64,000 nt of DNA from Ophioderma brevispina (GCA_023653785.1 JAMKCH010001723.1:1-64000), one strand, 5' to 3'; positions 1 to 13,259 are shown, numbered from the stretch's first letter. Made by a program: numbers and translations. Notes: generated from the letters alone by a model not told the origin.

Positions 1-2669
1 GGGGGGGGAACAGGACCGTCACTTATGATGTGGGGAAAGAGTACCAGATTCCTTTGTGTTTTTTTCTTTTCTTCTGTAGCATAGACTGCTTTAGAAACAG
101 AACTCCAGCACAACACGATACCAAGCACGTCCATTTGTAATCGATTATCCATGCTTAAAAGCATACGACTGAGCCGGCTGGCCTTTCTAAAAATTAGAAG
201 TGGAATTGAACATAGGATTTTCTGTTTCAAATTGAAAGGGAAAAAGGAAAAAAGACACCTTTCAAAACAAGTCGAATTTATGTATACAGCGGTTGTATTG
301 TATAAATGAGCCTCGAGGATTTCGAAGGTGTTTGAAAATCATTGGAGGCAAGCGCCGCCGATATATTTTCTTTTTCACTCTTGTCTGTTGAGGTGAGGTG
401 TGGATTGGCACTTTTAAACGTCACTATCGCGTCGCTATTAGTTGAAGGTTATGGGTCTTGTCATATTATCGTATTGTGTTGTCGAGGATAACTTCTGAGT
501 AGTAACGTCTTAGTATTTTTGTGTCAATAATTGTTTGTCCCGAAAAAAAAATGAATAGGTCTAAATTTTAAAGTAAGGAAACGATTTTGTTCACAAATTG
601 CATTCAACAGGTTGCTTAGTATCTGAACTTCCATGGTGAAAATGCGGAGCCCAATTTAAAAACTAACTTTGCAAGTAATTGAGACAATATTAATGTGTTT
701 AAATGTAAATTGTGCTAACCCAAGGAACATGACTGATGTAGAATTATTTTATGTTAAAACAATTGATTTACGCAGATATTCATCATCAATGCATAACAAA
801 ACACGAGTAAATAACTCAAAGATTCACCCTCCCCCACTTACACCCGACAGTGTTAGCGTATTTGCAAAGAATGTGTTGGTATGGCAGTCATGAAACACTT
901 TCCGTAGATTGTTGTGCTAAAAGGATTTTTCCTTGCTGTTTTGGATTCAATAGGGGACCAGGACTGTCAGAAAATGATGGGGTTCAAATTTTCAGACTTC
1001 TACCTCCTTCTTCATGAAGTTGTGTTTTATGTACATATACCGGTGTTGTCTCCTTATAAGGATTTAGAAAAAAAAGTATAGGCCTATATTTGCCTAGTCT
1101 GTGTTACAGACCTGTAATGTATTACTCTATGGAAAGATAAAACTATCGGGTTACTATCAGCTAAAAAGGGACCAACTTGGTTGCGCGAACCTCTCTGAGG
1201 TCCCCCCTACGATTTCTTAAAAACCGCCGAAGCAATGGTCCCCCCCCACGATTTCTTAAGAAACCGAGTCTTGACAAAGACTAATATTTCCAAGCTTCCA
1301 AACCTTCAGAGCGGACTTGTAGCCCCATTATAGGTTCAAGGTTCATGCCGGGGGTATATTTACCGTTGCTTCAGTTTCTGAAACTGGTGAAGTTGTGTTA
1401 GTGTTGTGATGATGTGACGTCTTGTAGGCCGTCTAAGGTCAGAAAAGACATTCAAACACTAATAAATGAGCCTTGTGCAAAGTGATCTGAATTTTATATA
1501 ATATAACAGATTTTAATGATTGGTAATTGGTTCAAGAATTTTGGGATGTCCAAAACATTACATTAAATCAAATTACACAATTACACCCAATTCATAATAA
1601 CTGAGAATTAATGTCATAACGAGGCGTTGCAGGTTTTTCAACGATGCTATGTCCTCTCAGCGAAGACTTCCAAAATGACAGCGCAACCAAGTTCATACAA
1701 AACGCAGGTAATATATCCAAGGGAATCTTCTCAGTCCGAAGGTAATTTGTCAAGCAGTTCAAGACGAAGGGGCTTTCCCTCGACGAAAAATGGTGCCCAA
1801 TAATAAAATCCAGGTAATATACCACCAGTCAGTCTGTCGCTATGTCCTCATTAAAGGACCACAAATTGGCATCCCTTTTTGATTCAAAATGAAGCTCTTT
1901 GGCTTAAAAGACCACCAGCAGACAATTAGATATCAAGCTCCGGAGGCCATCCAAATATTACCTCCTTGGCACTAGATTGTAGAACTCAAACCTCCATAAT
2001 TGTAGATTAAACTAGCTATAATTATAGTGTATAGCTCCAGAGTTCGGTATAGCTCTGTGTCAACTACTGGGCCCCAGTCCCTCAGTCACAAGTACTATTT
2101 AACTCTCACAGCAAAGATTCCCCTTCCTAACAAGAATCATAAATCTTCATCAGACTAAACATGACTTGACCATCAAAATCAGAATTTCACAATTCTTAAA
2201 TTACATCAACTTCACATATAAACTCTTGGGGAATAACCTATCCCTCAACATGTTTTTGATGCATTAAAAGAATGAACAAGTGACTCAGTTACTAAGTTTA
2301 GCATTCTTGGGGAATTCCCGACTTCCCCTATTGTGCAATCTAAACGGTGCATTTGGCACAAAAAACAAATAAGGGCTATTCCCTTTCTCTCTTTTTATAG
2401 TAAACAAGTAACTTTTCCCGTGAGAAATCTTTCTCAAATAAATTGAGGAAATAATATTTTTAAAAGTTAATCAGAAAAATGGGCCATTTATAAAGTATGG
2501 TCTCAAAAGGATCCAAACATGTACCATTTTCCAGTTTGTGGGATTTGGTTGGACAGTGAAAATGGCAACAACAACAAAAACGTATCAAGGTCTACATGGT
2601 CTATGAGGTCATCAATACTTTTCCCTGGATGTTGCAAATGGTTGCTATCACCAATCAGTTTAAAATGGC
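1..2669. other. unassigned A+T-rich DNA
   Basis: I can support no gene here. Only short frames closed by frequent stops are present. A small direct repeat of the motif CCCCCACGATTTCTTAA occurs near 1203-1221 and 1243-1260. Nothing else stands out. Confidence 0.5.
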
Positions 2670-2682
2670 ATTTTCTGCTTCT

Positions 2683-2810
2683 GTGACACGAGAATCATTT
2701 GACACACTTCAACAAATCTGAGCATTTACCCGGGGACGACCTTGAAGGCTTGAACCTTAAAAGCTCCTCTCTTTGTAACTATTGGCAGAACCTAAACACA
2801 AACAACACCT
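2683..2810. repeat. relic of family B inverted-repeat arm
   Basis: The stretch with 'caacaaatctgagca', a 'gaccttgaa' core and 'cagaacct' follows the same order of words as the right arm of the family B element near 8590-8720, with many changes. It looks like an old fragment. No matching partner arm is obvious nearby. Confidence 0.4.
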
Positions 2811-3726
2811 TATGCTCTCAAGGAAGGCAGATATAACACATGACAAAGTAATTTGTGAATAGTGGATTAAATCGCATTGTTTTAAAAAATCACACCCACA
2901 CGATGACCTTGAGCATTTTGGTCCTTATTCCTAAACGTTTACATGGCAAAAGTTAGGCAAACTATACATTCTTAATCATGCAGACTAGAAGGAATACAAT
3001 ATTGATTTACCTCAATTGAATTATTATAATTCGTTACCCCTGTAAAAAGGGTTTGAATTTGGGACGTAGCCCCATATTCAAAAAGTTTTTTCAAACCAAT
3101 TTTAGAAAATGAAAAAAAGGACATTATCGTTAAAACAAAACAAACATAAACCAAAAGGAAACAATGTCGTATAGATGATATCCACCTAAAATGTTTCACA
3201 TTAAATCAAAAAACTACCAAACCAAATTCCAGATAAAAAACTTCAAAAAGGACCTGAACATTTAGGCAATTTGGGTTATTTCAAATGCATGTGTGTCTGT
3301 TTTGATTGTTAACAATCCTTTTTTCGGCCCACTATTTTGTTGAGCTCTTGACAGCTTCTTTTTGACCTTCTTAAGTAAACCAACCGTTATTATGTATGAA
3401 ATGAATGCAGATTTTACTCTTAACCTTTGCTGATGCCACGTTTCAAAAGATAATAATAAATAAAAAGACCAAGAATTAATTTAAAATAATTATATTACTA
3501 TGCATATATAACTCATTTCTGACAATATGTTTTATTTCAACTCAATGAAGAATATCATTCTTTGATTAATATATTCGACACCTCTAGTGTTTTAATATAC
3601 AACAACACAATGCTTTTTTTAGTTATCATGATAAAAATGTGGGAGTAAATGTCATGTCTTCTATGTCAGGAACGTCTACATGGTTACAACCTTTTAGTTC
3701 ATCGCTATTTCAGTAGACAGTCGCGT

Positions 3727-4261
3727 TTAAAGCGGCACTGGCCATTTTCACAAAATATGAAACTCTTTCAAATTGCTCTCAAATGGATAGTCTAGGCCAT
3801 TGGAAGAACAGGTATATTTGACACATAAACATAACATACCCCAAAACAGATAGGGACATTGATCAGAGGATAAAGACATCCAGGTAGGTAATTTGTAGGC
3901 CAATTGTTAAGTTTCCATCACTTTAATCAACAAATGTGTATATTACATGGAATATTTTTGACTCGTACTCACTGATATTAAAACCACAAAGGTATAGACC
4001 GGTCAACGCGTACAATTAGCGTGAGAAACATGCATACGGCGGTGTTCTTGTGTTAACGCCATTTTCGTCGTCTGCTGAATTTTCCGCGTCGCCCGCGACG
4101 CTAAATTACAAATCGTTCCGTTTACCATAAGGGAAGCTGATTTGGTCTTATTTATTTCGGTGAAGCTTTTGTATAATAAAAGCTGTACAACCATGCAAAA
4201 ATATCGATTTAAAGTTAGCGTGAGGGCGCACTATTTTTTCAAATGTGCCAGGCCTCTTTAA
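3727..4261 (+). mobile_element. TTAA-bounded MITE, family A copy 1
   Basis: The element is 535 bp and starts TTAAAGCGGCACTGGC. It ends with the inverse (…GCCAGGCCTCTTTAA), so TIRs of about 20 bp abut TTAA at both ends. The interior aligns along its full length with the copy at 10062-10596, which is the same length. It has no open frame of note, so it is non-autonomous. TTAA target duplications are known for piggyBac and Kolobok transposons; which of these applies cannot be decided from the sequence. A CpG-bearing core around 4070-4110 is shared with the second copy. Confidence 0.85.
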
Positions 4262-4770
4262 TAACAACGCCTTTTTCAACTAAAAGTGGCTACCATTTTT
4301 CGAAGAAACATGTAAACTGATTTTCGCTCGCAGTCAATTTTCTCCATCATTTTGTTCTATTTGTATTTTTAGCTAATTATGGATTAGGTTCCAACAGAAA
4401 ATGCTAATTGGCCTTTCTTTTTTTGAGCAATGTTGTTTAATGTCTATTTTATAACAGATATAATGAATATTTAAAATGAATCAACTAGCTGAGATAGCAC
4501 TTACTCATTTAGGTGTAGCGACAGGTATATGTGCGTACATATATGCAGGCGCGAGTAAATGTGTGTCCGAGTATGTTAGGATCGGTTACTCCAATAATCT
4601 CCTTTCCTTCGTATAAATCAATTGCGTACGTCAGGGATCAGTCTTTATGCCATTCTGTCCGTAAATGCATCCGGATCATCGGGATATTGAAGTTACTTCA
4701 AACGTATGTATTGCATGGGTTAGTGTGGTGCGCAAAATGCTTCCAGGTGCAACATGTAACACTATTTGTA

Positions 4771-4895
4771 TAGCCCATGATATACTTCCAGTCGCAGCAG
4801 CGATTCTGCTCCTGATCATGCGTAACACTTGATCTTGGACATATCCGGTGTTCCGCACGGCCATCGCTCGCTGCGACTGGAAATATGTCATGGCT
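4771..4895. repeat. 125-bp imperfect palindrome (small MITE-like hairpin)
   Basis: Arms of about 33 bp (from AGCCCATGATATACTTCCAG at the left to CTGGAAATATGTCATGGCT at the right) pair with a few mismatches around a loop of about 60 bp. The arms share a GCAGCGA/TCGCTGC core. It is probably a miniature foldback element. I could not define a clear target duplication. Confidence 0.65.
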
Positions 4896-6771
4896 TTGTC
4901 CCTAGTAACTAGGTCGGTTTACCGGCAAGATGCCGAAAATGACGTTACAGTAACTGTGTATATTATATAACCATGCTCGAGTTTGGGTCTTAGTGGTTAA
5001 CTATCAATATCAACACCATATCAAAAACGCTCACGGTTAACACGAGTTGAATTCAGCCAGCCAATTTCTCGTTTATTTGTGACAAGCTGAAGAAGCGGCA
5101 CTTTTTGGCGAATAGGGGAAAGTCATGGTCAAATGTACAGTCCCCAGCGTGTTCCTTGCTGCAATAATTGCATATCGATCTATAAGGAACGAAAAAGGGC
5201 TTTGCTGTTAGCATTGCTACCTTCTATTTCCCAGGGTTTGGAGTTCTCTACAGGGTGAGCTTGAATGGTTTGGATCTAAATTTCAAAGAATCCATTTTTG
5301 GTGGTAAATGGGAGTAGTTTGAGAAAAAAATGATTTTCATTATGTAAGGTTATTACCTTGTTTCCAAAAATTTTAAATATTCATTAGGCCTTGCGTGAGA
5401 ATTTTTATTGAAGTGGTCATTTTTCGTCCCTGACACTTGTTTGGCCTTTTTTAAAGGTGTCCAAATTTTCAATCACCCACCATGACTGGGTTTGCACTTT
5501 TTTTTTCACAGCTTTGTAACAAAGTCCTAATGATTTTGAATTTGTTTATTTATAGACGTTATTTTGTAGCCTTTATAACAGGGTGTCCTGAGATACAAAA
5601 TACATGCAGAGACATGTTTTTCTTCGCTCCATTGGTCGATGCTTTCACTTATACAATTATTTTAATTATTATGTATCTCTTCTATATAAGATCCCGTTAC
5701 AATGTCCAAGCACAAATCGTTTAAAGAAGCTTTGTGAGATCGGTTTACTATCACCTGGGATCAATGTTTGTGACTGGAAAAAATTACCACTATTCAAATG
5801 GAAACGTTCCCTACCATGCCTACAAAGGCACGATAGTAGGAGAGTTTTTTTTGCACACGAGTATAATACTAGTATAATACACCAATAGGATGCTCCATTT
5901 CATAGTTCCATCGCTCGCGCACGTGTGCGGGCAGGGGCCCGTGGCTCGGTGGTGGACGTTCAACAGGGACAATGTCTATGTTAAAACAGTTTCACAATTC
6001 TCTATGCCTCTACACGTCCTCCCTACTAGCTTCCTCACGTACCCTGATCTGACCTTGAGCCCGCTTATCGACCGTCAAATGCAGCGCATGCGCGCGTGGA
6101 GCACACAGTCTGCGTCCCCCATCCACGGTTTTGAAAACAATTTGGATGTTGACATTCTGTCAAAACAGGAAGAGTTCCGGGGGGGGGGGGGGGCTGCAGT
6201 TTGTGCAATTTTCCTGGAACAGAAAAAGCAAGGTGTTCACACCCTTACAAAATTTACAGTGTATCTAGCATGATTTTGGCGACACAAGTCAAAAGCATTC
6301 AACCGGGGGATTCAGCATTGTACTTTTAGGCTTGTAGTAAGATATTGATCTGGCAGTGAAAGATGGATTAGCCGGATTAGCACATAGACATAGCAATGCT
6401 AGTGAGCTGATGACCAACATGCTTTTCAAGTTTGTAATGCTGGCAGTAACGTCAGCATCCTTGGTCCAGAAATTGCCACAACTGCACCTCCGCCTGGAAC
6501 TCTTCCTGGTTTTTAACCGGTTTTTACAGCAAGTAAACATCCAAAGGTGTTTTCAAACTCTGGAAGTGAGTTTCAGTAAGGTGCTTTTTGCATTAGGTCA
6601 ATTTTTTCATGCCATTATGTCCCTTTAAGGTATTTGCACGTTCTTTCATGAAACACAGAAAATTGCTATGATCTTTTATCTTTATGTGGTTTTGTTAATG
6701 GAAAGGTTAATTTTTTCCCACAAAATTCTCATCAAACAGATGCGTAAGGCCAATTAGGGACGCTGAAACAG
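4896..6771. other. unassigned; CpG-bearing patch and G tract
   Basis: No supported gene. A G+C-richer, CpG-bearing patch lies at about 5910-6130. A 15-base G run lies at 6179-6193 inside a 127-codon chance frame (5890-6273). That frame has no recognisable domain and reads through the homopolymer, so I do not call it a gene. Confidence 0.45.
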
Positions 6772-7052
6772 CTACAATCTTGAAAAAAAATTGTTGGAAC
6801 ACTTCGGAACGATTTTCGGAAAAACTGTTCCCCCCACCTCCCCAATCAATGTTGAATGGGGTATCATCATCAGCAGTCTTGCAAAATTCCCCCAACATTG
6901 ATTGATGGGGGTCGGGGAAGGGTAAGTTGAAGTGGAAGGTCGGGGCTTTCAATTGAGTAATAACAGGAATTTGTAGGCTCTTAACTCTGTCCCGGGTGAG
7001 CAATGTAGCAAATTGTGGTGGGTGTTCCAACTAATTTTTTCCAAGATTGTAG
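6772..7052. mobile_element. 281-bp foldback element
   Basis: The ends are inverted copies of CTACAATCTTG followed by an A-rich run and TTGGAACAC (left 6772-6802, right 7022-7052). A second inner pair, CCCAATCAATGTTG / CAACATTGATTGATGGG, lies near 6841 and 6892. The whole unit can fold back on itself. It has no coding capacity. Confidence 0.75.
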
Positions 7053-8088
7053 GTTATTTTCTTGACCTACGAGTGTACATTATCAAATGCGGTTGCTAAT
7101 GGGGGTAAACAGAGCTCAACAACCAACTAATAATTAAGCAGTGTGCTATTTTTATTTTCTTTAAAACTACCCATCCCGAATGATCCTTATAGCGCCTCCT
7201 ACAAGGCGCAGCGTGAAAGACGTATAGCACGATCCAGTATAAAACGCATATTGGAAGTGGGTTCTAAACGAATAATACTGACTGAGTGATACACAATGAT
7301 GATGAATATATCCCATTTATACGAGGGTTGAGGGTTAAAACGGCTAATACATGAAAAAGCTTAGTTGATTCCTAATTTAGCAAACATTGCTTCATGGACG
7401 CATCCTGAGGACGCATGAACGCGGTGCTGCCCATTATTTGCCTCAGTAAAGGTGTAATTTTAAAGCAATAGGAGGAGGTAGTTTATTGCTAGCTTTACCT
7501 GGGCTGACAATGTAGCAATGAATGCCTCAGGAATCGCTTAAGATATTCATCAATAACAAACATGCGTCAGATAAACCTAGCCAAAGGTGGGTATGGACGT
7601 GGTTTGAAATGTTTTAGCCTTTTGTCAGCATCTCAAGTGCAATATATCAAGCTAATAGTGTTTAGGGAATTACTAATTCCTACATAAAATCCTAAGATTT
7701 ATTAATCTTTATTGTCATTAGGATTTGTTTTCAAGTCCACCGCATGTAAAAATAACAAACACAGTTAATCTGATATTTTAAACCATTTGTCGTGAGCATT
7801 TTGGATTCGGGTATTTCGCTTGCAAGGTGTTATACGAAACCGCCTTGGGTGAAAAGGAGAAGGAGAAAAGACTTGTCGAATGTTAAAAAGTTTAACACGC
7901 CACATTCTGTTGATTTACTTCTTTAAGAAAAGTTAAAGGTTTCCCTTTCTTTGTTCATTAATACTTGAATTGTAAATGAATATCTAATAGGATTTATTTT
8001 GACATCATTTAGTAGCTCTTGGTTGTCCCTATATGTCTTGCACTAATCGTCTGGCAACCTTACCTGTAAAAGGAGTAGTTGCTTTGGG
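7053..8088. other. unassigned A+T-rich DNA
   Basis: I see no gene, TIR pair or tandem repeat in this stretch. Confidence 0.4.
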
Positions 8089-8930
8089 TAGGGTTATAAA
8101 TGACAATCCCATTCTAGAGGTTTGGGGAAGGTTTGAAGATGTTTTTCTATAGTTTGAAGGGTGCTGAATCAGAATTTTTTGATCCTCTGGGAAATGTGGG
8201 GAACTTTGTAAAGTAGGGGTTAAAATTAGTACAGGGGTAAATTTGAAATCAAGTCCCAATGTGCACCAATGTATTTGTCTCATTATATGGATTAAAAAAA
8301 GGTATAGTTTGTCTAGGTTCTGACCTTGAGTTACACGGCTACAACTCTGATAAGGTCCAATGTCATCCTGGGGCAAAAAAAATGCAATGCTCAGATTTTG
8401 TTGAAACTGGTGTCAAATTATTGCTCTGATCATACTGAAGCAGAAAATTCATTTTAATTGGGTGACAGCTCTGTATACAATTTTGAGGTCAAGTGTTGGT
8501 GACCCCTAAAGACCCTTGTTACATTTTGCCCACAAATTACGAAACCAAATGCCAAACATTGTCAAATAAAGCAAGACGAACAATTTGGTACCAGTTTCAA
8601 CAAAATCGGAGCACTAGGTAAGGCTTACCCCAGGATGACCTTGAACCTTAATAGGGCTGTACCTGTTTAACTAAAGGTCAGAACCTGGACAAACTATACC
8701 TTTTTTTACTCTTTAATGAGATAAATACATTGGTGTACATTGAAACACATTTTGACTTGATTTCAAATTTACCCCTGTACTAATTTTACCCCCTTATTTT
8801 ATCAAGTTCCCCACATTCCCAGAGGTTGGACCCAAAAATTCTGATTCAGCACCCTTTAAACTATAGAAAAACATCTTCAAACCTTCTTCCCCAAACTTCT
8901 AGAATGGGATTCTCATTTATAACCCTACTA
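8089..8930. mobile_element. long-TIR foldback element, family B copy 1
   Basis: The left arm (about 8089-8410) and right arm (about 8590-8930) are inverted copies of each other. The outer ends read TAGGGTTATAAATGA and TCATTTATAACCCTA. Paired internal landmarks include CTATAGTTTGAAGGGTGC / GCACCCTTTAAACTATAG and TTGTTGAAACTGGT / ACCAGTTTCAACAA. The spacer carries CACAAATTACGAAACCAAATGC, which is shared with copy 2. Arms of about 320 bp and no transposase frame mark a non-autonomous foldback transposon. Confidence 0.85.
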
Positions 8931-10061
8931 CAGGAAAATATTTAACTACACTAACAATGTATGATACCTACTCTGCACTACAAACACAATACTTAAAGTA
9001 CATTCAGCATTGAGATCTAAAACTACATTGCCACTTATCCTCCTATTGTGTTATTAGAATACAATGCTTCCTTTTTGAGTTGCGCCCGAACCTTCCTTTA
9101 TCTAATTCAAAGGCAATAGTCTGAATAGCATGGCACTTCTATGTGGTAAATATTTAATATGGTGCTTCCTTGAATGTAGCATTGCAAGAGATTGCTGTGT
9201 ATGATGCACACGGATTGTATATCATTTAAAAGCTCGAGGTGTTATTAATTATTTGCTATTTTTAAAAGGCAGTGTGATTTTTTATGTTTCTAAAATATGC
9301 TTTTACTCATTTTTTTTTCAATTTATCCTTTTTCGATAAATTATCGCAAAAGGATGAGTTTTTATTTGTAAAGGGAGATACAAGCAGGTACAAAAATACA
9401 CTTGCAACCCTTAAAAGCCTCGCAGCATAATGGACTACATGCTTGGCTGTTGATCGGTGATGTCCGTATACAATAAACTTGGAATTAAATACGACCAGAG
9501 ATGCTAAAATAATCCCAACTATGAACAATATAGAACAATAGAATGAGAAAAATGTGAATAAAAGTGATTTTCGAATACAATAAAAGTACGTTTTATTTTG
9601 CAGGACCTTTTTGCAGGACCAGTTAGAATGGACAATGTAAACTCTCAGTAATTAGGAAAAACAGTCGGATTTACCAGAAATGAGCACAGTCTTTACGAAT
9701 GAATTGTGTTTGTAAAATAACACATAGTGTTATCTTAATATAAAAATGTTACGGTAATTATAGTGATTGAAATAGTCGTAAGAGAGCTTTACTAGGTTAT
9801 CAAGAAAATGGAAAGAGTGACATATGAGATGCTATGAAAGGCCGGCGTACTTTCCAGTTCACGGAGTAGCAGAAATTCTCACAAGAGCTCACCCATTCTT
9901 GTTGCAAAACAAAGTGCAAACTGTTTTCTTAATCAAAGATACACATGACTTACTAAGCCCTTGTTTGAACTGTTTTAAAGAAAATGTTTTCTTAACCTTT
10001 CTGACACCCGAATTTATAACATTTTAAAACATCAATGGCAAAATGAATTGATAAAAATGGC
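8931..10061. other. unassigned A+T-rich DNA
   Basis: No supported gene. Two short frames (9307-9528 on the minus strand and 9824-10027 on the plus strand) show no family features. Confidence 0.4.
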
Positions 10062-10596
10062 TTAAAGCGGCACTGGCACATTTTCACAAAATATGAAATT
10101 TCTTCAATTTGCTCTCAAATGATAGTCTAGGCTATTGGAAGAACAGAGATGTATTTTACACATAAAAATAACATACTCCAAAACAGATAGGGACATTAAT
10201 ATGAGGATAAAGATATCCAGGTAATTTGTAGGCCAACTTTTAGGTTTTCCATAACTTTAATCAACAAATATGTATATTACATGAATATTTTGACTCGTAC
10301 TCACTGATATTAAAACCACAAAGGTTATAGACCGGTCAAACAGTGTGCACAGCGTGGGAAACATGCATACGGCGTGCGTGTTCTTGTGTTAAACGCCATT
10401 TTCGTCGTCTGCTGAATTTCGCGTCGCCGGCGACGCTAATTACAAAATCGTTCGTTTACCCATAAGAAAGCTGATTTGGTCTTAATCATTTCGGGTGAGG
10501 GCTTTTGTATATAAAAGCTTTACAACCATGCAAAAATATCGATTTTGAAAAATCTTGAGGGCGCACTATTTTTCAAATGTGCCAGTGTCTCTTTAA
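10062..10596 (+). mobile_element. TTAA-bounded MITE, family A copy 2
   Basis: The element is 535 bp from TTAA to TTAA, with ends TTAAAGCGGCACTGGCACAT and ATGTGCCAGTGTCTCTTTAA (19-22-bp TIRs with two mismatches). It aligns end to end with 3727-4261, differing by small indels and substitutions. Six bases downstream begins the unrelated TA-flanked element at 10603. Confidence 0.9.
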
Positions 10597-10602
10597 TGAA
10601 TA

Positions 10603-11640
10603 CAGAGTGTGCCAAAAGAGTGCAACATTAGAATGTTTTGAAGGATTAAACGCACTTTCAAGAAAATGTGATAAAATTCCATGGATAGAACAGTTTCTTA
10701 GCTCCATAAAACTTTTCCCCCCGATCAATTTAGACGATTTTAAAGGAAATTAGAGCAAAATTACGAAAGCTTGTCAAATTCACTTTGGGCCATTACTCCC
10801 ACTCTCTGTGTTTTGGAAGTTGTTCTGGTTAATGAGCACGGTGAAAGCTGATTGAAACTTATTTTGGACGGTTGACAAACCATTTGCAGTAGGCCACTCT
10901 ACTTGCAAATTGCATCCCTCTGCTGGATGTACTACAGATGCCAGCCCAGACGATCCTTGTGATACGGTTAAAAGGTGATGGTGTCAAGTGTAATGTATAT
11001 TCCTTCTTGTGCTTGGATTTCCTTGGAGTACCGTTCTTATGTTATTGGCGTTTGCCTGAGTTTTTGCTGTTCTTTGCCTTTCATTTTTGCCTCGTTTTCT
11101 ATTTAAGCTCACTCTATGTCTCTGGTATACGTTACAATTTCATTTATTCATTGTATTCTTTATGGTAATCGACTATTGCTGAGAACACAAACGAATGGTT
11201 TCTACGTATGGTACCTACTCTGGTCTGAATGAAAGTTGTCAAATTAATCACACGCTCTTCAGTAGTGAATTATAGCTGTTGATGGTTGAGGACCAGCCAT
11301 CTTGAAGCAATGCCCAATGTGCAACGATTTAACTTTAATCTGAGATATAATGCAACTTTTTTACAATCCATACTACCTGAATTAAAACATTCAAATGTTA
11401 ATCTGTTCACACTTCTTAGAAAGTTATTCACCAACCAAATCCAATGCATTTTCAATACATTTTCGTTAAACATTATCAGGTATCTTAATTGAGTGTATCT
11501 CTGGATCTAGGGACCCAAATGGGATGGGGTACGGCAATTTATAGAGGAATAATAATTAGGCCTTCATAGAGTACAGAGAATTGACACGGGAAATATTTTT
11601 AATATTTTTTTCTGAATGTTGCACTTTTTGGTACACGCTG
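10603..11640 (+). mobile_element. TA-flanked non-autonomous DNA transposon, 1038 bp
   Basis: The left end is CAGAGTGTGCCAAAAGAGTG and the right end is its imperfect inverse (CACTTTTTGGTACACGCTG). Each is flanked by TA (10601-10602 and 11641-11642). TA duplication plus a CAGxGTGTxCCAAAA-type end is the pattern of Tc1/mariner-like elements; that assignment is inference. Frames inside (10938-11168 and 11286-11492) do not resemble a transposase. A truncated relative lies inverted at 25025-25323. Confidence 0.8.
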
Positions 11641-11642
11641 TA

Positions 11643-12824
11643 ATGTTTAAGGTTTTCAGTAGTTAGATTTAGTGTGTGCTCATTTACAATCCACGTTGTA
11701 TTTATCAAATTTATTTAGCGTTCAGCATTGCACGGTAGGACAAAATATCTCCTATATGAGAGCCTCGTGATACCTTCATTCAAAAACCATTGAAATTTAA
11801 CTACTTAGTTCTCCAGGTAGACAATGATGTATATTTATTAATCTTTCCCTGGTGATGGCCAGCGCACGATTATTGTTTTAAATTTGTAATTTGTTGACTT
11901 TACACCTGCAAAGTGCCAGTTTTTCTGAAAACGTCATATTTGGAAAAAGGTGGTGTGCATTGATACCAAAGCAAAAACTTTGCCCTCTTAAAAACTTTTT
12001 AAAATTTTCTAAACATTTAGTTCTAAGTGAAGTTATACAACGAAATGTCCTTGAATTTTAGGGGGGGGGGACTAATTTTTGAGAAACCCTTATTATTATT
12101 ATTATTCACTCGAGATGATTCACCCAGGCCAATGTCAACAATGGTTAAAAGGAGATACATAGAAAAGTAAGGGGACAAAAACTGTGACAAAAACTGAACA
12201 AAATAAAATAAATGAATTTTGTCCTTTGAAATCGCAATAACGGTCTAATTAGGTATATAAAGATACACTTAACATTCGAAAACTTTATGCTTTTGATAAT
12301 TACATGTATAACGTAATTATCATAATCCATTAGTCTGAGAGCATGAGGTCACATATAATAATAACAATAATAACAATTCATGTTTCATATCATATTACAC
12401 ATTACTGTGGCTAAGTTTATGTTTTTTAAAATATAGAATTAAAATGATTTGAAAGCATTTTAATGTGATAGATTTACACCGTAAATAAAAGTGATACTAT
12501 GACTAGATATCAAAGACCCAATTTGGAGATGATTTCCCACGTGGGTTGTATTAATAAAAATGCATTCAATCAAAAGTTTATGGACGAAAGGTGCATAATG
12601 AATGAAGAACAGATATTTAGCCAAATCGAACAATTCCAATTCCCATAAGATGTTCAAAATGATCTTTATCGAAAGGTTGGCTTATTTGTGTGGTTTACTT
12701 TTAGATAATTACCAGCTAAATGGATTTATAAACGGGAGAAAGTATCTGTTATTGTTCACAATGTTTCATTTCTTTTGACCAAATTGCATCAAAGATGAAT
12801 GGAATGTTACATTTTTATGATTCT
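11643..12824. other. unassigned; microsatellites
   Basis: No gene seen. A 10-base G run lies at 12061-12070, a TAT repeat at about 12090-12106, and a short ATA/ACA repeat at about 12355-12380. Confidence 0.45.
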
Positions 12825-13080
12825 CTTTCGTTTAATTCTTTCACATTATTTCATTTATTTTATGCATCAAGTCCTTTTTCGCTCTCTTTATGTCTTTCTT
12901 GTCAGTGTCTTTGGTTCCCTTTGTTCTCTCTTTCTTTTTCAGTGTCACTTTTCTCTTTATCTCCCTTCTTTCCTTTCCTTCATATACTTTATTTCACATT
13001 AAAATTTTATTGGTACCCTTCTTGTTCTCTGGCCGTCTCTGTCTGTCTGTTTCCCTTCCTGTCTCTGTAATTACCTTACG
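12825..13080. repeat. CT-rich low-complexity tract
   Basis: The stretch is pyrimidine-rich with repeated TCTTT, TCTCT and GTCTCTGTCTGTCTG words. The overlapping Ser/Phe/Leu-rich frames in all three plus frames result from this composition and are not genes. Confidence 0.8.
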
Positions 13081-13259
13081 TATTTACTTGCCGTTTTACT
13101 AACGAGTACAGAACCAGCGATATCAAAATATAGATCCTTTAACCTTTTTTCTTATATGTGCCCCATCCTACACTTACAAAACTGTGTGGAAAAATCGCTA
13201 GAGGGTTGCTCATTAGGGATGCATTTATATCAGTGCTACTCTGTTGTTGTTAAAATTAT

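Noticed and set aside
5890..6273. 127-codon open frame
   Set aside because: It reads through a 15-base G run (poly-Gly), has no domain, and lies in a CpG patch where stops are rarer.
8029..8376. 115-codon minus frame
   Set aside because: Lies within the inverted arm of family B; similar readings appear in copy 2 with different stops.
12795..13102. Overlapping Ser/Phe/Leu-rich frames
   Set aside because: Produced by a CT-rich low-complexity tract; open in all three frames.
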